From an uncultured Pelagibacteraceae bacterium (lineage in GTDB: Bacteria > Pseudomonadota > Alphaproteobacteria > Pelagibacterales > Pelagibacteraceae): a DNA stretch of 42,258 bases. The position numbers and the translations under genes were made by a program. The DNA is taken from assembly GCA_902622795.1 (NCBI GenBank), contig CACNRD010000008.1, forward strand, positions 1 to 42,258. The letters are read 5' to 3'. This document shows positions 8,339 to 17,844 of the stretch, one piece after another. Below the pieces are notes generated by a model, which was not told the origin of the DNA, did no database searches, and saw nothing but the letters and a program-made list of their open reading frames with translations. The number at the start of each line of letters is the position of its first letter. Positions within the stretch are counted from its first letter, which is position 1.

Positions 8339-8935
8339 ATGAATTATAGTTTTGAGTATATCGACATCATACTGCTTGCGATGATAGCAGGATTTATTTT
8401 CCTAAGACTGAGAGGAATTTTAGGTAAAAGAACTGGTTTTGAGGGAAAAACTCCAGCTCAATTTAAAGAGGTTTTAAAAAATATTAAAGTTGACCAACCA
8501 AGAAATTTAAATGAAGTTTTCGATACTGCTGCTCAAGAAGAGTTTTTAAAAGGTGCTAAAATTGCCTACGAAACAATAATTACTGACTTTAGTGATAATG
8601 ATAATAAAATCACAACGAGCAGATCTTTGTTAAATGGACAGATATATTCCCAATTCAATGACGCTCTTAAGGAAAGAAGTTCAAGAGGTCATTTTGCTGA
8701 GATCACTTTTATAGGTATTAACTCAGCAGAAATCAAAGAACATAAAAAAATTGGAAACATTTTAAATGTTACAGTTGATTTTATTGCTGAAGTAATAACT
8801 TGTATTAGAGATAAAGAAAAAAAAATTGTTTCTGGAGACCCAGAAAAAATTAAAAAAATTTATGATACCTGGGTGTTTTCAAGGGACACAACTTCTATAA
8901 ATCCTAACTGGCAGCTGGTAAATACTTTAACCTAA
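8339..8935 (+). CDS. Tim44-like domain protein (membrane anchored)
   Basis: The 198-residue protein has one N-terminal membrane segment (DIILLAMIAGFIFLRLRGILG) and then a Tim44-like domain. Visible blocks are FLKGAKIAYETIITDFS, the RSLLNGQIYSQFNDAL stretch, and the C-terminal TWVFSRDTTSINPNWQLV. Mitochondrial Tim44 tethers the import motor. The bacterial homologue (TimA in Caulobacter) is an inner-membrane protein of uncertain role. The stop is followed at once by the TTG start of the Smr-domain gene. Its place beside fxsA and secB is the usual alphaproteobacterial one. Confidence 0.9.
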   Translation: MNYSFEYIDIILLAMIAGFIFLRLRGILGKRTGFEGKTPAQFKEVLKNIKVDQPRNLNEVFDTAAQEEFLKGAKIAYETIITDFSDNDNKITTSRSLLNGQIYSQFNDALKERSSRGHFAEITFIGINSAEIKEHKKIGNILNVTVDFIAEVITCIRDKEKKIVSGDPEKIKKIYDTWVFSRDTTSINPNWQLVNTLT

Positions 8936-9358
8936 TTGAGTAACGATATTTCAGAAAAAGATAAAAAGGACTGGGAAAACTTCATTTCTAGTGATGAACA
9001 ACTTCCAAACAAAGATATCAAATTATCAAGAGAAAAACTTTTTAAAGTAAAATCAATAGACCTTCATGGTTACACTCTTGAGGAAGCAAATAAAACTATC
9101 GAAGAATTTATATATCAATCTTTTAGTGAAAAAATAAATAAGTTGATTGTGGTTACTGGTAAAGGACTTCATTCACAAAATGAAAAGGATCCTTATGTAT
9201 CTAAAGATTTAAGTATTTTAAAATATTCAGTACCCGAATTTATAAAAAATAACAGTAGTCTGATGAATATCATTAATGAGATAAAAGATGCAAATATTGA
9301 AGATGGTGGCAGTGGTGCTTTTTATATTTTTTTAAAAAAAAATAAATTTATAAAATAA
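8936..9358 (+). CDS. Smr-domain protein
   Basis: The 140-residue protein has an N-terminal acidic part and a C-terminal Smr domain with [23 protein letters not shown] and the [12 protein letters not shown] ending, the three hallmark blocks. Smr domains of the MutS2 and PPR families bind or cut nucleic acid; what this stand-alone protein acts on is unknown. The start must be a TTG: the codon just before it is the in-frame stop of the Tim44-like gene and no ATG occurs before the Smr core. The 3' end overlaps hslU on the other strand by 11 bp. Confidence 0.88.
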   Translation: MSNDISEKDKKDWENFISSDEQLPNKDIKLSREKLFKVKSIDLHGYTLEEANKTIEEFIYQSFSEKINKLIVVTGKGLHSQNEKDPYVSKDLSILKYSVPEFIKNNSSLMNIINEIKDANIEDGGSGAFYIFLKKNKFIK

Positions 9359-10718
9359 ATTTTGAAAGATCAGTATCTTTAACTAAATTATCCAAGTTTT
9401 TATTAATATAATCTTTATTGATAACAATTTTTTCACCAGCACGATCAGTTGCAGTAAAACTTATTTCATCCAAAATTTTTTCAATTATCGTATGTAATCT
9501 TCTTGCACCTATGTTCTCTACAGTCGCATTTACCTCTGAAGCAATGTTTGCAATTGTATCAATCCCATCATCAGAAAACTCAAGATCAACATCCTCTGTC
9601 TTTAACAAGGCAACGTATTGCTTTATTAAACTAAAATCAGGCTCTCTCAAAATTCTTTTAAAATCCTCACTAGTTAATGCTTCTAACTCAACTCTTATAG
9701 GCAATCTTCCTTGAAGTTCAGGTAGAAGATCTGATGGCTTAGCTAGCTGAAAAGCACCTGATGCAATAAATAAAATATGATCAGTTTTAATTGGGCCATG
9801 TTTAGTATTTACTGTTGTTCCCTCAATTAAAGGTAGCAAATCTCTTTGAACACCTTCACGAGATACATCACCACCAACTCTATCGGTTCTTGCTGAAATT
9901 TTATCTATTTCATCTAAGAAAACTATTCCATTATTTTCAGTTGATAATTTTGCAGCTTTAACGATTTTATCTTGCTCAATCAATTTATCAGATTCATCGT
10001 TGATTAAAATTTCATGAGACTCTTTTACAGACATTTTCTTTTTCTTTTCTTTATTGCCCATTGATTTTCCAATCATTTCACCAATATTAATCATGCCCAC
10101 ATTTGCACCAGGCATACCTGGAATTTCAAATGATGCTCCTGATCCACTGTCACTTACTGAGATTTCTATTTCGTTGTTATCAAGATCACCATTTCTTAGT
10201 CTTTTTCTAAAACTTTCCCTAGTTGCTAAACTTGCTTTTTTACCTACTAAAGCGTCTAGGACCTTTTCCTCAGCTGCTTTTTGAGCTTGAGTAAAAACTT
10301 CTTTTCTTTTTTTTACTTTTTCCATTGCAATTGCAATTTCAATTAAATCTCTAACTATTTGCTCTACGTCTCTTCCAACATAACCAACTTCTGTAAATCT
10401 GGTTGCTTCAACTTTAACAAATGGAGCTTCAGCTAATTTTGAAAGCCTTCTTGATATTTCTGTCTTTCCAACTCCAGTTGGACCAATCATTAAAATATTT
10501 TTTGGTAAAACTTCATTTTTCATTTCACCTTTGAGAGCTTGTCTTCGCCACCTATTTCTCAATGCAACTGCAACCGCTTTTTTTGCTTTGTTTTGACCAA
10601 CTACAAATCTGTCTAGTTCAGAAACTATTTCTCTTGGAGAGAGAGAGCTAACTAAAGATGCTTCCTCCTTTAATTTTTTATCTTTTGGAACAAGAGGTGT
10701 TACGTTTGATTTATCCAT
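9348..10718 (-). CDS. hslU: HslU, ATPase subunit of the HslUV protease
   Basis: HslU is the hexameric AAA+ unfoldase that feeds substrates into the HslV peptidase. The 456-residue protein has [14 protein letters not shown], Walker A GPTGVGKT (residues 79-86), the [15 protein letters not shown] sensor/pore region (GYVG pore loop), the intermediate domain, Walker [12 protein letters not shown], and the C-terminal [20 protein letters not shown]. Its ATG overlaps the hslV stop by 1 bp (TAATG). The 3' end overlaps the convergent Smr gene by 11 bp. Confidence 0.97.
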   Translation of the reverse strand: MDKSNVTPLVPKDKKLKEEASLVSSLSPREIVSELDRFVVGQNKAKKAVAVALRNRWRRQALKGEMKNEVLPKNILMIGPTGVGKTEISRRLSKLAEAPFVKVEATRFTEVGYVGRDVEQIVRDLIEIAIAMEKVKKRKEVFTQAQKAAEEKVLDALVGKKASLATRESFRKRLRNGDLDNNEIEISVSDSGSGASFEIPGMPGANVGMINIGEMIGKSMGNKEKKKKMSVKESHEILINDESDKLIEQDKIVKAAKLSTENNGIVFLDEIDKISARTDRVGGDVSREGVQRDLLPLIEGTTVNTKHGPIKTDHILFIASGAFQLAKPSDLLPELQGRLPIRVELEALTSEDFKRILREPDFSLIKQYVALLKTEDVDLEFSDDGIDTIANIASEVNATVENIGARRLHTIIEKILDEISFTATDRAGEKIVINKDYINKNLDNLVKDTDLSKFIL

Positions 10719-11233
10719 TATATTTTTTCAACTTTGACATTATTATTTGTAAACACACATATATCAGCGGCAACTTTGATAGCTTTTTTTGCAACTTCTT
10801 CTGCAGACATTTCACCTTCTATTAAAACTTTTCCAGCTGCCAAGGCGTAATTTCCACCTGAGCCAATTCCAATTACATCACCCTCTGGCTCCAAGACATC
10901 TCCAGTCCCAGAAATGATATAACTGTTGCTTTTGTCACCAACAGCCATTAATGCCTCTAACCTTCTTAAATATTTATCTGTTCTCCAATCTTTTGCTAAT
11001 TCAACAGCTGCTCTTGATAAATTTCCTGCATGTTTTTCAAGTTTACCCTCTAATCTTTCAAACAAAGTTAAGGCATCAGCAGTTGATCCTGCAAATCCAG
11101 CAACAACGTCTCTTTTTTCAATTTTTCTAACTTTCGAAGCAGTGCTTTTAACAACAGTATTTCCCATACTAACTTGTCCATCACCAGCAACTACTACTTC
11201 ATTGTTTTTTCTAACTAATACAATTGTTGTCAT
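10718..11233 (-). CDS. hslV: HslV, peptidase subunit of the HslUV protease
   Basis: HslV is the proteasome-like threonine peptidase working with HslU. The 171-residue protein reads [20 protein letters not shown], so removal of Met exposes the nucleophile Thr. This fixes the start at the ATG at 11231-11233, and the in-frame TTG two codons upstream is rejected for that reason. [41 protein letters not shown] and the [11 protein letters not shown] motif match the family closely. It is first of the hslV-hslU pair and divergent from hisB, an arrangement kept in Alphaproteobacteria. Confidence 0.96.
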   Translation of the reverse strand: MTTIVLVRKNNEVVVAGDGQVSMGNTVVKSTASKVRKIEKRDVVAGFAGSTADALTLFERLEGKLEKHAGNLSRAAVELAKDWRTDKYLRRLEALMAVGDKSNSYIISGTGDVLEPEGDVIGIGSGGNYALAAGKVLIEGEMSAEEVAKKAIKVAADICVFTNNNVKVEKI

Positions 11234-11321
11234 GATCAATAAATGGTAACTATTTTTGATACTTCAAGTACTCATACTAACGTTGATATACTATGATTAT
11301 GTATGTATACCTCTAAAATAT

Positions 11322-11912
11322 ATGGCTAGAAAAGGAAAAGTGTCTCGTAAAACAAAAGAAACCAGCATTAGTGTTGAAGTAAACATTGATGGTAAGGGTC
11401 AATACAAAATTGATACTGGAATTGGTTTTTTAGATCATATGCTAGAGCAATTATCAAAGCATTCATTAATAGATTTAAAAGTCAAAGCTAAAGGAGATAC
11501 ACATATTGATCTTCACCACACTACTGAAGATACAGGTATTGCAATTGGTGAGGCATTAAAAAAAGCCGCCAAAAAATTTGTTGGTATTAAACGTTATGCT
11601 CACAGAGTCATTCCAATGGATGAAACTTTAACTAGAGTAGCAATTGATGTTTCAAATAGACCTTATTTGATTTGGAAGGTAAAATTGAAAGTTGAGAAAC
11701 TCGGAGAAATGGATACTGAATTATTCAAAGAATGGTTCCAAGCTTTTTCACAATCTGCAGGTATTACTTTGCACGTTGAAAATATTTATGGAGACAATAG
11801 TCACCACATTATTGAGTCTTGTTATAAGGGTTTAGCAAGATCTTTAAGAGACGCTTTAGAGATGGATCCTCGAAATAAAAAAAGTATTCCATCAACTAAA
11901 GGCTCATTATAA
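11322..11912 (+). CDS. hisB: Imidazoleglycerol-phosphate dehydratase
   Basis: HisB removes water from imidazole glycerol phosphate to give imidazole acetol phosphate. This is the single-domain 196-residue form without a fused phosphatase. Metal-binding motifs are seen in [31 protein letters not shown] and the mirror-image [21 protein letters not shown]. The open frame extends 22 codons upstream, but that part looks like non-coding leader, and [14 protein letters not shown] is the normal start. It begins the plus-strand cluster hisB-hisH-hisA-hisF-hisE. Confidence 0.96.
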   Translation: MARKGKVSRKTKETSISVEVNIDGKGQYKIDTGIGFLDHMLEQLSKHSLIDLKVKAKGDTHIDLHHTTEDTGIAIGEALKKAAKKFVGIKRYAHRVIPMDETLTRVAIDVSNRPYLIWKVKLKVEKLGEMDTELFKEWFQAFSQSAGITLHVENIYGDNSHHIIESCYKGLARSLRDALEMDPRNKKSIPSTKGSL

Positions 11913-11917
11913 GTTTA

Positions 11918-12544
11918 ATGAATGTCACAATTGTTGATTATAATTCGGGCAATATAAGCTCGGTAATAAACTCATTTAAGGAAGTTGCTAGAGACAAAGT
12001 AAATATAGAGGTAACTGCAGATTTAAATAAGATTAAATCAAGTGATAAAGTTGTTTTACCAGGACAGGGTTCGTTTAAAAGTTGTGTTGATGCTTTAAAT
12101 GGCATCAAAGGTTTAGTTGATACTTTAAATGAATTTGCTATTAACAATAAAAAACCTCTTCTTGGCATTTGTGTTGGATTACAAATGTTCGCGGATATCG
12201 GCTTTGAAGAAATAGAAACCAAAGGTCTTGGTTGGATTTCAGGCAAGGTATCAAAAATAGACAATCAAAATGGAAAATATAAACTTCCTCATATTGGTTG
12301 GAATCAAATTAATATTGTTAAGGATAGTAAAATTTTTAAAGATATAGAAAATAATTCTCATATGTATTTTGTTCATAGTTATGAGTTTATACCCGAGGAC
12401 AAAAGTGTAGTATCAGCAACTACTGACTATTCATCTAACATAATTTGTTCTATTGAAAAAGAAAACATCTTTGGAACTCAGTTCCACCCTGAGAAGAGTG
12501 ATAAAACTGGACTTAAAATAATTAGTAATTTTATTGATTTATAA
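11918..12544 (+). CDS. hisH: Imidazole glycerol phosphate synthase, glutaminase subunit
   Basis: HisH hydrolyses glutamine and channels ammonia to HisF. The 208-residue class-I glutaminase has VDYNSGNISSV at the N terminus, the oxyanion region LPGQGSFKSC, the nucleophile Cys85 in LLGICVGLQMF, and the His190-x-Glu192 pair in GTQFHPEKSD. The catalytic triad is therefore complete. It lies 5 bp after hisB and its stop abuts the hisA start. Confidence 0.96.
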   Translation: MNVTIVDYNSGNISSVINSFKEVARDKVNIEVTADLNKIKSSDKVVLPGQGSFKSCVDALNGIKGLVDTLNEFAINNKKPLLGICVGLQMFADIGFEEIETKGLGWISGKVSKIDNQNGKYKLPHIGWNQINIVKDSKIFKDIENNSHMYFVHSYEFIPEDKSVVSATTDYSSNIICSIEKENIFGTQFHPEKSDKTGLKIISNFIDL

Positions 12545-13270
12545 ATGAAAATATTCCCAGCAATAGACATTAAAGATAAAAAATGTGTGAGGTTAGTTAA
12601 AGGAGACTTTAATAAAAAAACTGAATATGAAATGTCTCCAGTTGAGCAAGCTGTAAAATATAAAGATCATGGTTTTAAAAATTTACATATTGTTGATTTA
12701 GATGGAGCATTAAGTGGTGAGACAGTAAATTTGGATATTATCCAAGAAATTATTAAAAAATCTGGTTTAAAAATTGAAGTAGGGGGAGGTGTTAGAAACA
12801 TTGATAGTATTAAAAAATATACTGATGCTGGCGTTGAAAAAGTAATCTTAGGAAGTGCAGCTATTAAAGATAAAAATTTTTTAAAGAAAGCTTGCAAAAA
12901 ATTTCCAAATCAAATTGCTTTAGGCTTAGACGCCAAAGACGGATATTTATCAGTATCTGGCTGGAAAGAAAACTCTAATCAATTAACTTTGGATTTTTTA
13001 AAAGAGGTAAATGACTTTGGCACTAGTAGATTAATTTATACAGATATTAATCAGGACGGTACGAAACAAGGCCCAAATTTTGAGGAAACTACTAAAGTTG
13101 CTGACACATCTAATTGTCCAGTTGTAATATCTGGCGGTGTATCTTCGATTCATGATATTAAAAAAGCTAAAGAATTAAAAAATAAAAATATTGAAGGAAT
13201 TATAGTTGGTAAAGCCATCTACGATGGTGATATTAATTTAGACGAACTATCAAAGGAAATAGATGCTTAA
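12545..13270 (+). CDS. hisA: Phosphoribosylformimino-AICAR phosphate isomerase
   Basis: HisA carries out the Amadori isomerisation of ProFAR to PRFAR. The 241-residue half-repeat TIM barrel has the first catalytic Asp in [14 protein letters not shown] and the second in [10 protein letters not shown]. Phosphate-binding glycine loops are seen in EVGGGVRN and VVISGGVSS. It sits between hisH and hisF, overlapping hisF by 8 bp. The sequence also resembles HisF as expected, but [10 protein letters not shown] and position mark it as HisA. Confidence 0.96.
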   Translation: MKIFPAIDIKDKKCVRLVKGDFNKKTEYEMSPVEQAVKYKDHGFKNLHIVDLDGALSGETVNLDIIQEIIKKSGLKIEVGGGVRNIDSIKKYTDAGVEKVILGSAAIKDKNFLKKACKKFPNQIALGLDAKDGYLSVSGWKENSNQLTLDFLKEVNDFGTSRLIYTDINQDGTKQGPNFEETTKVADTSNCPVVISGGVSSIHDIKKAKELKNKNIEGIIVGKAIYDGDINLDELSKEIDA

Positions 13271-14015
13271 AAATAGAATAATACCTTGTTTAGATGTAAA
13301 AAATGGTCGTGTAGTAAAGGGGATTAACTTTGTAGATTTAAAAGATGCGGGGAATCCAGTCGAACAAGCAAAGATTTATTCTGATGGTGGTGCAGATGAA
13401 ATTTGTTTTTTAGATATTACTGCATCAAATGAAAATAGAGATACAATTTACGATGTTGTAGATAAAACTTCTAAGAAGTGTTTTGTGCCACTTACTGTTG
13501 GAGGTGGTGTTAGAAGTGTTGAAGATATTAACAAACTACTTAATTGTGGAGCAGACAAAGTATCAATTAATACTGCTGCTGTACAAAATGCAAAAGTGGT
13601 TGAGGACAGTTCAAGAAAGTTTGGTTCACAATGTATTGTGGTTGCAATTGATGCAAAGAGAAACAATGATGGATGGGAAATTTTTACTCATGGAGGAAGA
13701 AATCAAACAGGAATAAATGCTCTGGAATTTGCCTCTAAAATGGAGAAGTGTGGGGCTGGGGAGTTATTAGTTACTTCTATGGATAAAGATGGAACTCAGT
13801 CAGGATATGATACAGAGCTTATGCAAAAAATATCTTCAGCTGTGAATATTCCAGTGATAGCATCTGGTGGAGTTGGAACCTTAGATCACTTAGTAGATGG
13901 AATAAAATCAGGTGCGAGTGCAGTTTTAGCAGCATCTATATTTCACTATGGTACTTATTCAGTTAATGAAGCTAAGCAATATTTGGCTTCAAAAGATATA
14001 CCTGTTAGGATTTGA
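13263..14015 (+). CDS. hisF: Imidazole glycerol phosphate synthase, cyclase subunit
   Basis: HisF uses ammonia from HisH to turn PRFAR into imidazole glycerol phosphate and AICAR. The 250-residue TIM barrel starts [18 protein letters not shown] with the catalytic Asp. It carries the second catalytic Asp in VVAIDAKRN, the LTVGGGVRS and VIASGGVGT phosphate loops, and the [13 protein letters not shown] segment typical of HisF. AICAR released here enters purine synthesis through PurH, whose gene is also in this window. The stop is 1 bp before the hisE ATG. Confidence 0.97.
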   Translation: MLKNRIIPCLDVKNGRVVKGINFVDLKDAGNPVEQAKIYSDGGADEICFLDITASNENRDTIYDVVDKTSKKCFVPLTVGGGVRSVEDINKLLNCGADKVSINTAAVQNAKVVEDSSRKFGSQCIVVAIDAKRNNDGWEIFTHGGRNQTGINALEFASKMEKCGAGELLVTSMDKDGTQSGYDTELMQKISSAVNIPVIASGGVGTLDHLVDGIKSGASAVLAASIFHYGTYSVNEAKQYLASKDIPVRI

Positions 14016-14016
14016 T

Positions 14017-14289
14017 ATGTTAAAAATTTTAGAAGATCTCGTAACTCTTGCAAGAGAAAGAAAAAGCAATCCTGTTGTAGGCTCATATACTAATAAGCTT
14101 TTAGAAGATAAATCTTTAGCAAAAGAAAAGGTTTTAGAGGAGATTAACGAGTTAATTGAAGCCGTAGAACAAGACACAAATAAAATTCACGAAGCCGCAG
14201 ATGTTTTATTTCACCTAATTATGTACTTTGAAAGAAGTGGAATAAAAATGGAAGAGGTGATGCAGGAATTAAATAAGAGAAGAAAATAA
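14017..14289 (+). CDS. hisE: Phosphoribosyl-ATP pyrophosphatase
   Basis: HisE hydrolyses phosphoribosyl-ATP to phosphoribosyl-AMP, the second step of histidine synthesis. The 90-residue all-helical protein has SYTNKLLEDKSLAKEKVLEE, a MazG-like metal site in EINELIEA, and HEAADVLFHLIMYFERSGI. The ATG one base after the hisF stop is used; the longer open frame upstream lies inside hisF and is spurious. HisI, the next enzyme, is not fused to it and is not in this window. Confidence 0.94.
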   Translation: MLKILEDLVTLARERKSNPVVGSYTNKLLEDKSLAKEKVLEEINELIEAVEQDTNKIHEAADVLFHLIMYFERSGIKMEEVMQELNKRRK

Positions 14290-14292
14290 AAA

Positions 14293-14658
14293 ATGGGCTA
14301 CGACGACAGTAATATTTTTGCTAAAATTTTAAGAGGTGAGATACCTTGTAATAAAATTTATGAGGATGAGTTTGTTTTATCTTTTCATGATATTAATCCA
14401 CAAAAGAAAATTCATGCTTTGGTAATCCCAAAAGGTAAATATATTGATTTAGATGACTTTAGTTTAAATGCTTCATCTGAGGAGATGGTGGGTTTGTTAA
14501 AAGGTATAAATATTGTTGCAAAAAAGCTTGGTATTTCAACAGAAGTAGGCAAAGGCTATAGAGCTTTAGCTAATATCAATGAACATGGCGGTCAAGAGGT
14601 TCCTCATTTACATTTTCATCTCTTTGGAGGTGAAACAGTTGGAAAAATGGTTGAGTGA
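14293..14658 (+). CDS. HIT-family (histidine triad) nucleotide-binding protein
   Basis: The 121-residue protein is of the HINT type: it starts DSNIFAKILRGEIPCNKIYEDE, has HALVIPKG, and ends with the triad HLHFHLFGG preceded by NEHGGQEV. HINT proteins hydrolyse purine nucleoside phosphoramidates and related AMP conjugates; the natural substrate here is not known. It follows hisE by 3 bp and overlaps the GNAT gene, so it probably shares the his transcript. Confidence 0.93.
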   Translation: MGYDDSNIFAKILRGEIPCNKIYEDEFVLSFHDINPQKKIHALVIPKGKYIDLDDFSLNASSEEMVGLLKGINIVAKKLGISTEVGKGYRALANINEHGGQEVPHLHFHLFGGETVGKMVE

Positions 14659-15158
14659 CACAGGAAGTAAAAAGAAATTATTTAGAAATCAATTCTCTTG
14701 AGGATTTAAATCAAGGATCTAGGCCTTCTGGCGATTACTCTTTAAATTTGTCAGACCCAGCTAACTTTCAGTTAAATAAATTTTTTTATAAAAATATTGG
14801 TAATAAACATAAGTGGGTGGATAGATTAATTTGGAACGAAGAGCGGTGGATAGATTATGTCACAAGTAAAAATGTTAAAACATACATTTTAAAATTTAAA
14901 GATGATTTGGTTGGTTTTTTTGAATTAATTCATCATCAAAAGAAAAAAGAAGTCGAAATAGCTTATTTAGGTATTCTAGAGGAATATCATAATAAAAAAC
15001 TTGGATCATATTTATTATCAGAAGCTATTAAGATATCTTTTAAAAATAAGATTAATAGAGTTTGGGTTCACACATGCACGTTAGATCATAAGAATGCTTT
15101 AAATAATTATATGATGAGAGGAATGAAGATATTCAAAACTGAAATTATAAATATTTAA
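14655..15158 (+). CDS. GNAT-family N-acetyltransferase
   Basis: This 167-residue protein has a GNAT fold in its second half: FKDDLVGFFELIHHQ (beta strands 3-4 region), EVEIAYLGILEEYHNKKLGSYLL with an acetyl-CoA loop in the form YHNKKLGS (usual Q/RxxGxG/A, last position Ser), and the C-terminal HTCTLDHKNALNNYMMRGM. The substrate is unknown. The start is a GTG overlapping the HIT stop as GTGA; no in-frame ATG is near. The 3' end shares a TTAA with the convergent lolA. Confidence 0.85.
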   Translation: MTQEVKRNYLEINSLEDLNQGSRPSGDYSLNLSDPANFQLNKFFYKNIGNKHKWVDRLIWNEERWIDYVTSKNVKTYILKFKDDLVGFFELIHHQKKKEVEIAYLGILEEYHNKKLGSYLLSEAIKISFKNKINRVWVHTCTLDHKNALNNYMMRGMKIFKTEIINI

Positions 15159-15703
15159 TTCTGATCTGGAAGTTTAAACAAATTTTTCGCGATTATTCTA
15201 TTTTTTTGAATTGATGAGAGAAAAGTAATATTAAAGTTTTGGTAGACATCTGTATTTTGCCATCCAATTAAATCAAAGGTTTTATTATTGAAAAAAACAT
15301 TAATTTCGTTATCATTTTCTTTGATTGTATAATTGATATAAGATCCATCAACAATTCTTTCTTCTAAAACATTAATTTTATTAATTAAGAAATTTTTATC
15401 TAGAATAAGGTTAAGAGGAGTTTTATTAAGTGGATATCGATAGTAACTACTAATAGTTTTAATCACTAAGGATTTACCATTTGAGACTAAAATTTTATTA
15501 TTACTCTTAGCATACTCACAAAATATTTTTTTTGGATATTCAATTGTACAATTTCCATTTTCAATTTTTCCATTAATATTTTGTTCAAAATTAAAGTCTA
15601 GATTTCTAGTATTGTTTAAATTTTCGATAATTTTATCTTTATTATTTGCATTGCCATCTGTGATGAAAAATAAAATAAAAAATATAAATAAATACTTTAA
15701 CAT
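15155..15703 (-). CDS. lolA: LolA-like outer-membrane lipoprotein carrier protein
   Basis: LolA takes lipoproteins from the LolCDE complex across the periplasm. The 182-residue protein has a signal peptide (MLKYLFIFFILFFITDGNAN) and then a LolA-like beta domain: LDFNFEQNING, KIFCEYAKSNNKILVSNGKSLVI, YRYPLNKTPLNLIL. It ends with FNNKTFDLIGWQNTDVYQNFNITF. Identity by eye is weak, but size, export signal and position directly behind ftsK (overlap of 1 bp) are the usual alphaproteobacterial pattern. Two Cys residues in the mature part are unusual for LolA. Confidence 0.82.
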   Translation of the reverse strand: MLKYLFIFFILFFITDGNANNKDKIIENLNNTRNLDFNFEQNINGKIENGNCTIEYPKKIFCEYAKSNNKILVSNGKSLVIKTISSYYRYPLNKTPLNLILDKNFLINKINVLEERIVDGSYINYTIKENDNEINVFFNNKTFDLIGWQNTDVYQNFNITFLSSIQKNRIIAKNLFKLPDQN

Positions 15704-17787
15704 TAAAGAACATCTCTCTTGCCAACATGATTAGCTTTGCTAACTACGCCATCGGCTTCCATCATATCAATAATTCTTGCAGCTCTATTGTATCCTATTT
15801 GTAGTTTTCTCTGTAAAAAAGAGGTGGAAGCTTTTCCCTCCGATCTAATTATTTCTAAAGCTTGCTCATAAAGTTCATCTTTATCCCCTTGATTACTACT
15901 ATCTCCAATTTCTTTTTCATCTGCAAAATTTAATATTTCGTCTACGTAATCTGGTTCTGCTTGTGATCTTAAAAAATTATTAACTTTTTCTATTTCATTG
16001 TCTGAAACAAAAGGAGCATGAATCCTCACAATCCGATTAGCAGAAGACATATAAAGCATATCACCTTTACCAAGTAATTGTTCTGCTCCTTGTTCCCCAA
16101 GGATTGTTCTACTATCAATTTTTGAGGTAACTTGAAATGATATTCTAGTTGGAAAATTTGCTTTAATAGTTCCGGTAATTACATCAACACTTGGTCTTTG
16201 GGTTGCCATGATAATATGAATTCCTGCTGCTCTTGCCATTTGCGAAAGTTTTTGAATATAATTTTCGATTTCTTTTCCTGCCACCAACATTAAGTCAGAC
16301 ATCTCATCAACCACTACAACTATATAAGGCATCGGCAGTTTATGTTTTGCGTTATAACCATCAATGTTTCTTACCCCCTCTTTGGTCATTAGCCTGTATC
16401 GACTTTCCATTTCCTTAACTACCCATCCAAGAACTGAAGCAGCTTTTTTTGCTTCTGTAATTACAGGACACAATAAATGAGGTATCCCCTCATAAGTAGA
16501 AAGTTCAAGCATTTTTGGATCTATTAAAATGAATTTACATTTATCCGGCGTGTGTCGATAAAGCAGAGACAAAATAATTGTATTAATACAAACCGATTTT
16601 CCAGATCCGGTAGTTCCTGCAATCAGAAGGTGTGGCATTGAAAATAAATCTCCAACAATAGGTTTACCCGATATACTTTTACCTAATGCGATTGGTAATT
16701 TTATTTCTCTTCTTTTAAAATCAGAATTGTTTAATATTTCACTTAGATAAACATTCTCTCTTGTATTGTTTGGTAGCTCTATTCCAATAGTGTTACTTCC
16801 TGGTATCGTTGCAATTCTTGCGGACTCTGAACTGGTGTTTCGAGCTATATCGTCTGATAAATTTATAATTTTAGAAACCTTAACTCCTGCAGCTGGTTCA
16901 AACTCATTGAGAGTTACCACTGGACCATGACTTACTTTTTTTATATTTCCATTAACACCAAAATCTAAAAGAATTTTTTCTAAAAATTCTGAGTTGAGTG
17001 TTTCTTTTTGATCAGAACTTTTTCTTTCTTGATTAGTGGGAACTTTTAATAAATCAAAACTTGGAAGTTTAAATTTTATTTTTTCATTTACCTTATTTTC
17101 AGCCTTTATAAAAGGTAGATCCTCTTGAATTAAATTTTTAATTTCATCTTGTGGAATATATTCATTAATAACTTCACTTTTATCTGTATAATTCTTTTCT
17201 TTCTTCTTAAAAAGAAAATTATAAATTTTTAAAATTAAATTATAAAACTTTAATGGCTTAAAATTTATACTTACTAAAAATAAGAAAATTATTAAAATAA
17301 TTAAAACATAATATGCAATTGTTTCATGAATTTGAATTAAAGAATTTAAAAATGTTTGATTAAAATAATTTCCAACAAAACCGCCATTGCCATTGATATA
17401 AAGTGTAAAAGCATCTGCGTAAAAAAAGCTAAAAAAAAGTGTCCCAAATATACAATAAATTGTTGTGAAAAAAATATTTTCAATCAATAGAAAAAACTCT
17501 TTAAGTCTTACAATGTTAATACCAGTCAAAATAAAGGTAAAAGATATTAAGTAAGAGATCAGGCCAACCGATTGAAAGAATAAATCTGAAATAAAACTGC
17601 CCTGAAAACCTAATAAATTTTTAATTTTTGTGTTATCAGGGAATATGAAGTTAGGGTCTTCAGGAGAGTATGTAACTAGAGCCACAAGTAGCAGGGTGCC
17701 TGTTATAAAAATAAATATACCGAAAATTTCTGCTAAACGCTTTATCACAAAATTAAGTAATAAATTGGCTGTTTTTTTAATATCCAT
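15703..17787 (-). CDS. ftsK: DNA translocase FtsK
   Basis: FtsK pumps chromosome ends away from the division septum and activates XerCD at dif. The 694-residue protein has four N-terminal membrane segments in roughly the first 170 residues, a short linker, and the FtsK motor with LLIAGTTGSGKS (Walker A Lys397) and MPYIVVVVDEMSDLM (Walker B). The C-terminal gamma winged helix has IIRSEGKASTSFLQRKLQIGYNRAARIIDMME. The linker is short compared with E. coli. It is divergent from the UbiH-like gene across 57 bp and followed by lolA. Confidence 0.96.
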   Translation of the reverse strand: MDIKKTANLLLNFVIKRLAEIFGIFIFITGTLLLVALVTYSPEDPNFIFPDNTKIKNLLGFQGSFISDLFFQSVGLISYLISFTFILTGINIVRLKEFFLLIENIFFTTIYCIFGTLFFSFFYADAFTLYINGNGGFVGNYFNQTFLNSLIQIHETIAYYVLIILIIFLFLVSINFKPLKFYNLILKIYNFLFKKKEKNYTDKSEVINEYIPQDEIKNLIQEDLPFIKAENKVNEKIKFKLPSFDLLKVPTNQERKSSDQKETLNSEFLEKILLDFGVNGNIKKVSHGPVVTLNEFEPAAGVKVSKIINLSDDIARNTSSESARIATIPGSNTIGIELPNNTRENVYLSEILNNSDFKRREIKLPIALGKSISGKPIVGDLFSMPHLLIAGTTGSGKSVCINTIILSLLYRHTPDKCKFILIDPKMLELSTYEGIPHLLCPVITEAKKAASVLGWVVKEMESRYRLMTKEGVRNIDGYNAKHKLPMPYIVVVVDEMSDLMLVAGKEIENYIQKLSQMARAAGIHIIMATQRPSVDVITGTIKANFPTRISFQVTSKIDSRTILGEQGAEQLLGKGDMLYMSSANRIVRIHAPFVSDNEIEKVNNFLRSQAEPDYVDEILNFADEKEIGDSSNQGDKDELYEQALEIIRSEGKASTSFLQRKLQIGYNRAARIIDMMEADGVVSKANHVGKRDVL

Positions 17788-17844
17788 ATATGAATCAATT
17801 TAATCACTTTGTATCATCTAATTTTTGTTGTTAAAATTAAAAAT

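Noticed and set aside
11234-11239. Earlier TTG start for HslV
   Set aside because: Would place two residues before Met-Thr and stop exposure of the N-terminal nucleophile Thr.
9418-11249. Several open frames of 76-107 codons opposite hslU and hslV
   Set aside because: Antisense shadows with low-complexity, Ser/Pro/Leu-rich products and no recognised motif.
11256-11321. 22-codon upstream extension of hisB
   Set aside because: Hydrophobic, non-conserved leader; the normal HisB N terminus begins at the ATG at 11322.
13948-14016. Longer hisE frame starting inside hisF
   Set aside because: Lies in the coding part of hisF in another frame; HisE proteins start at the MLKILEDL position.
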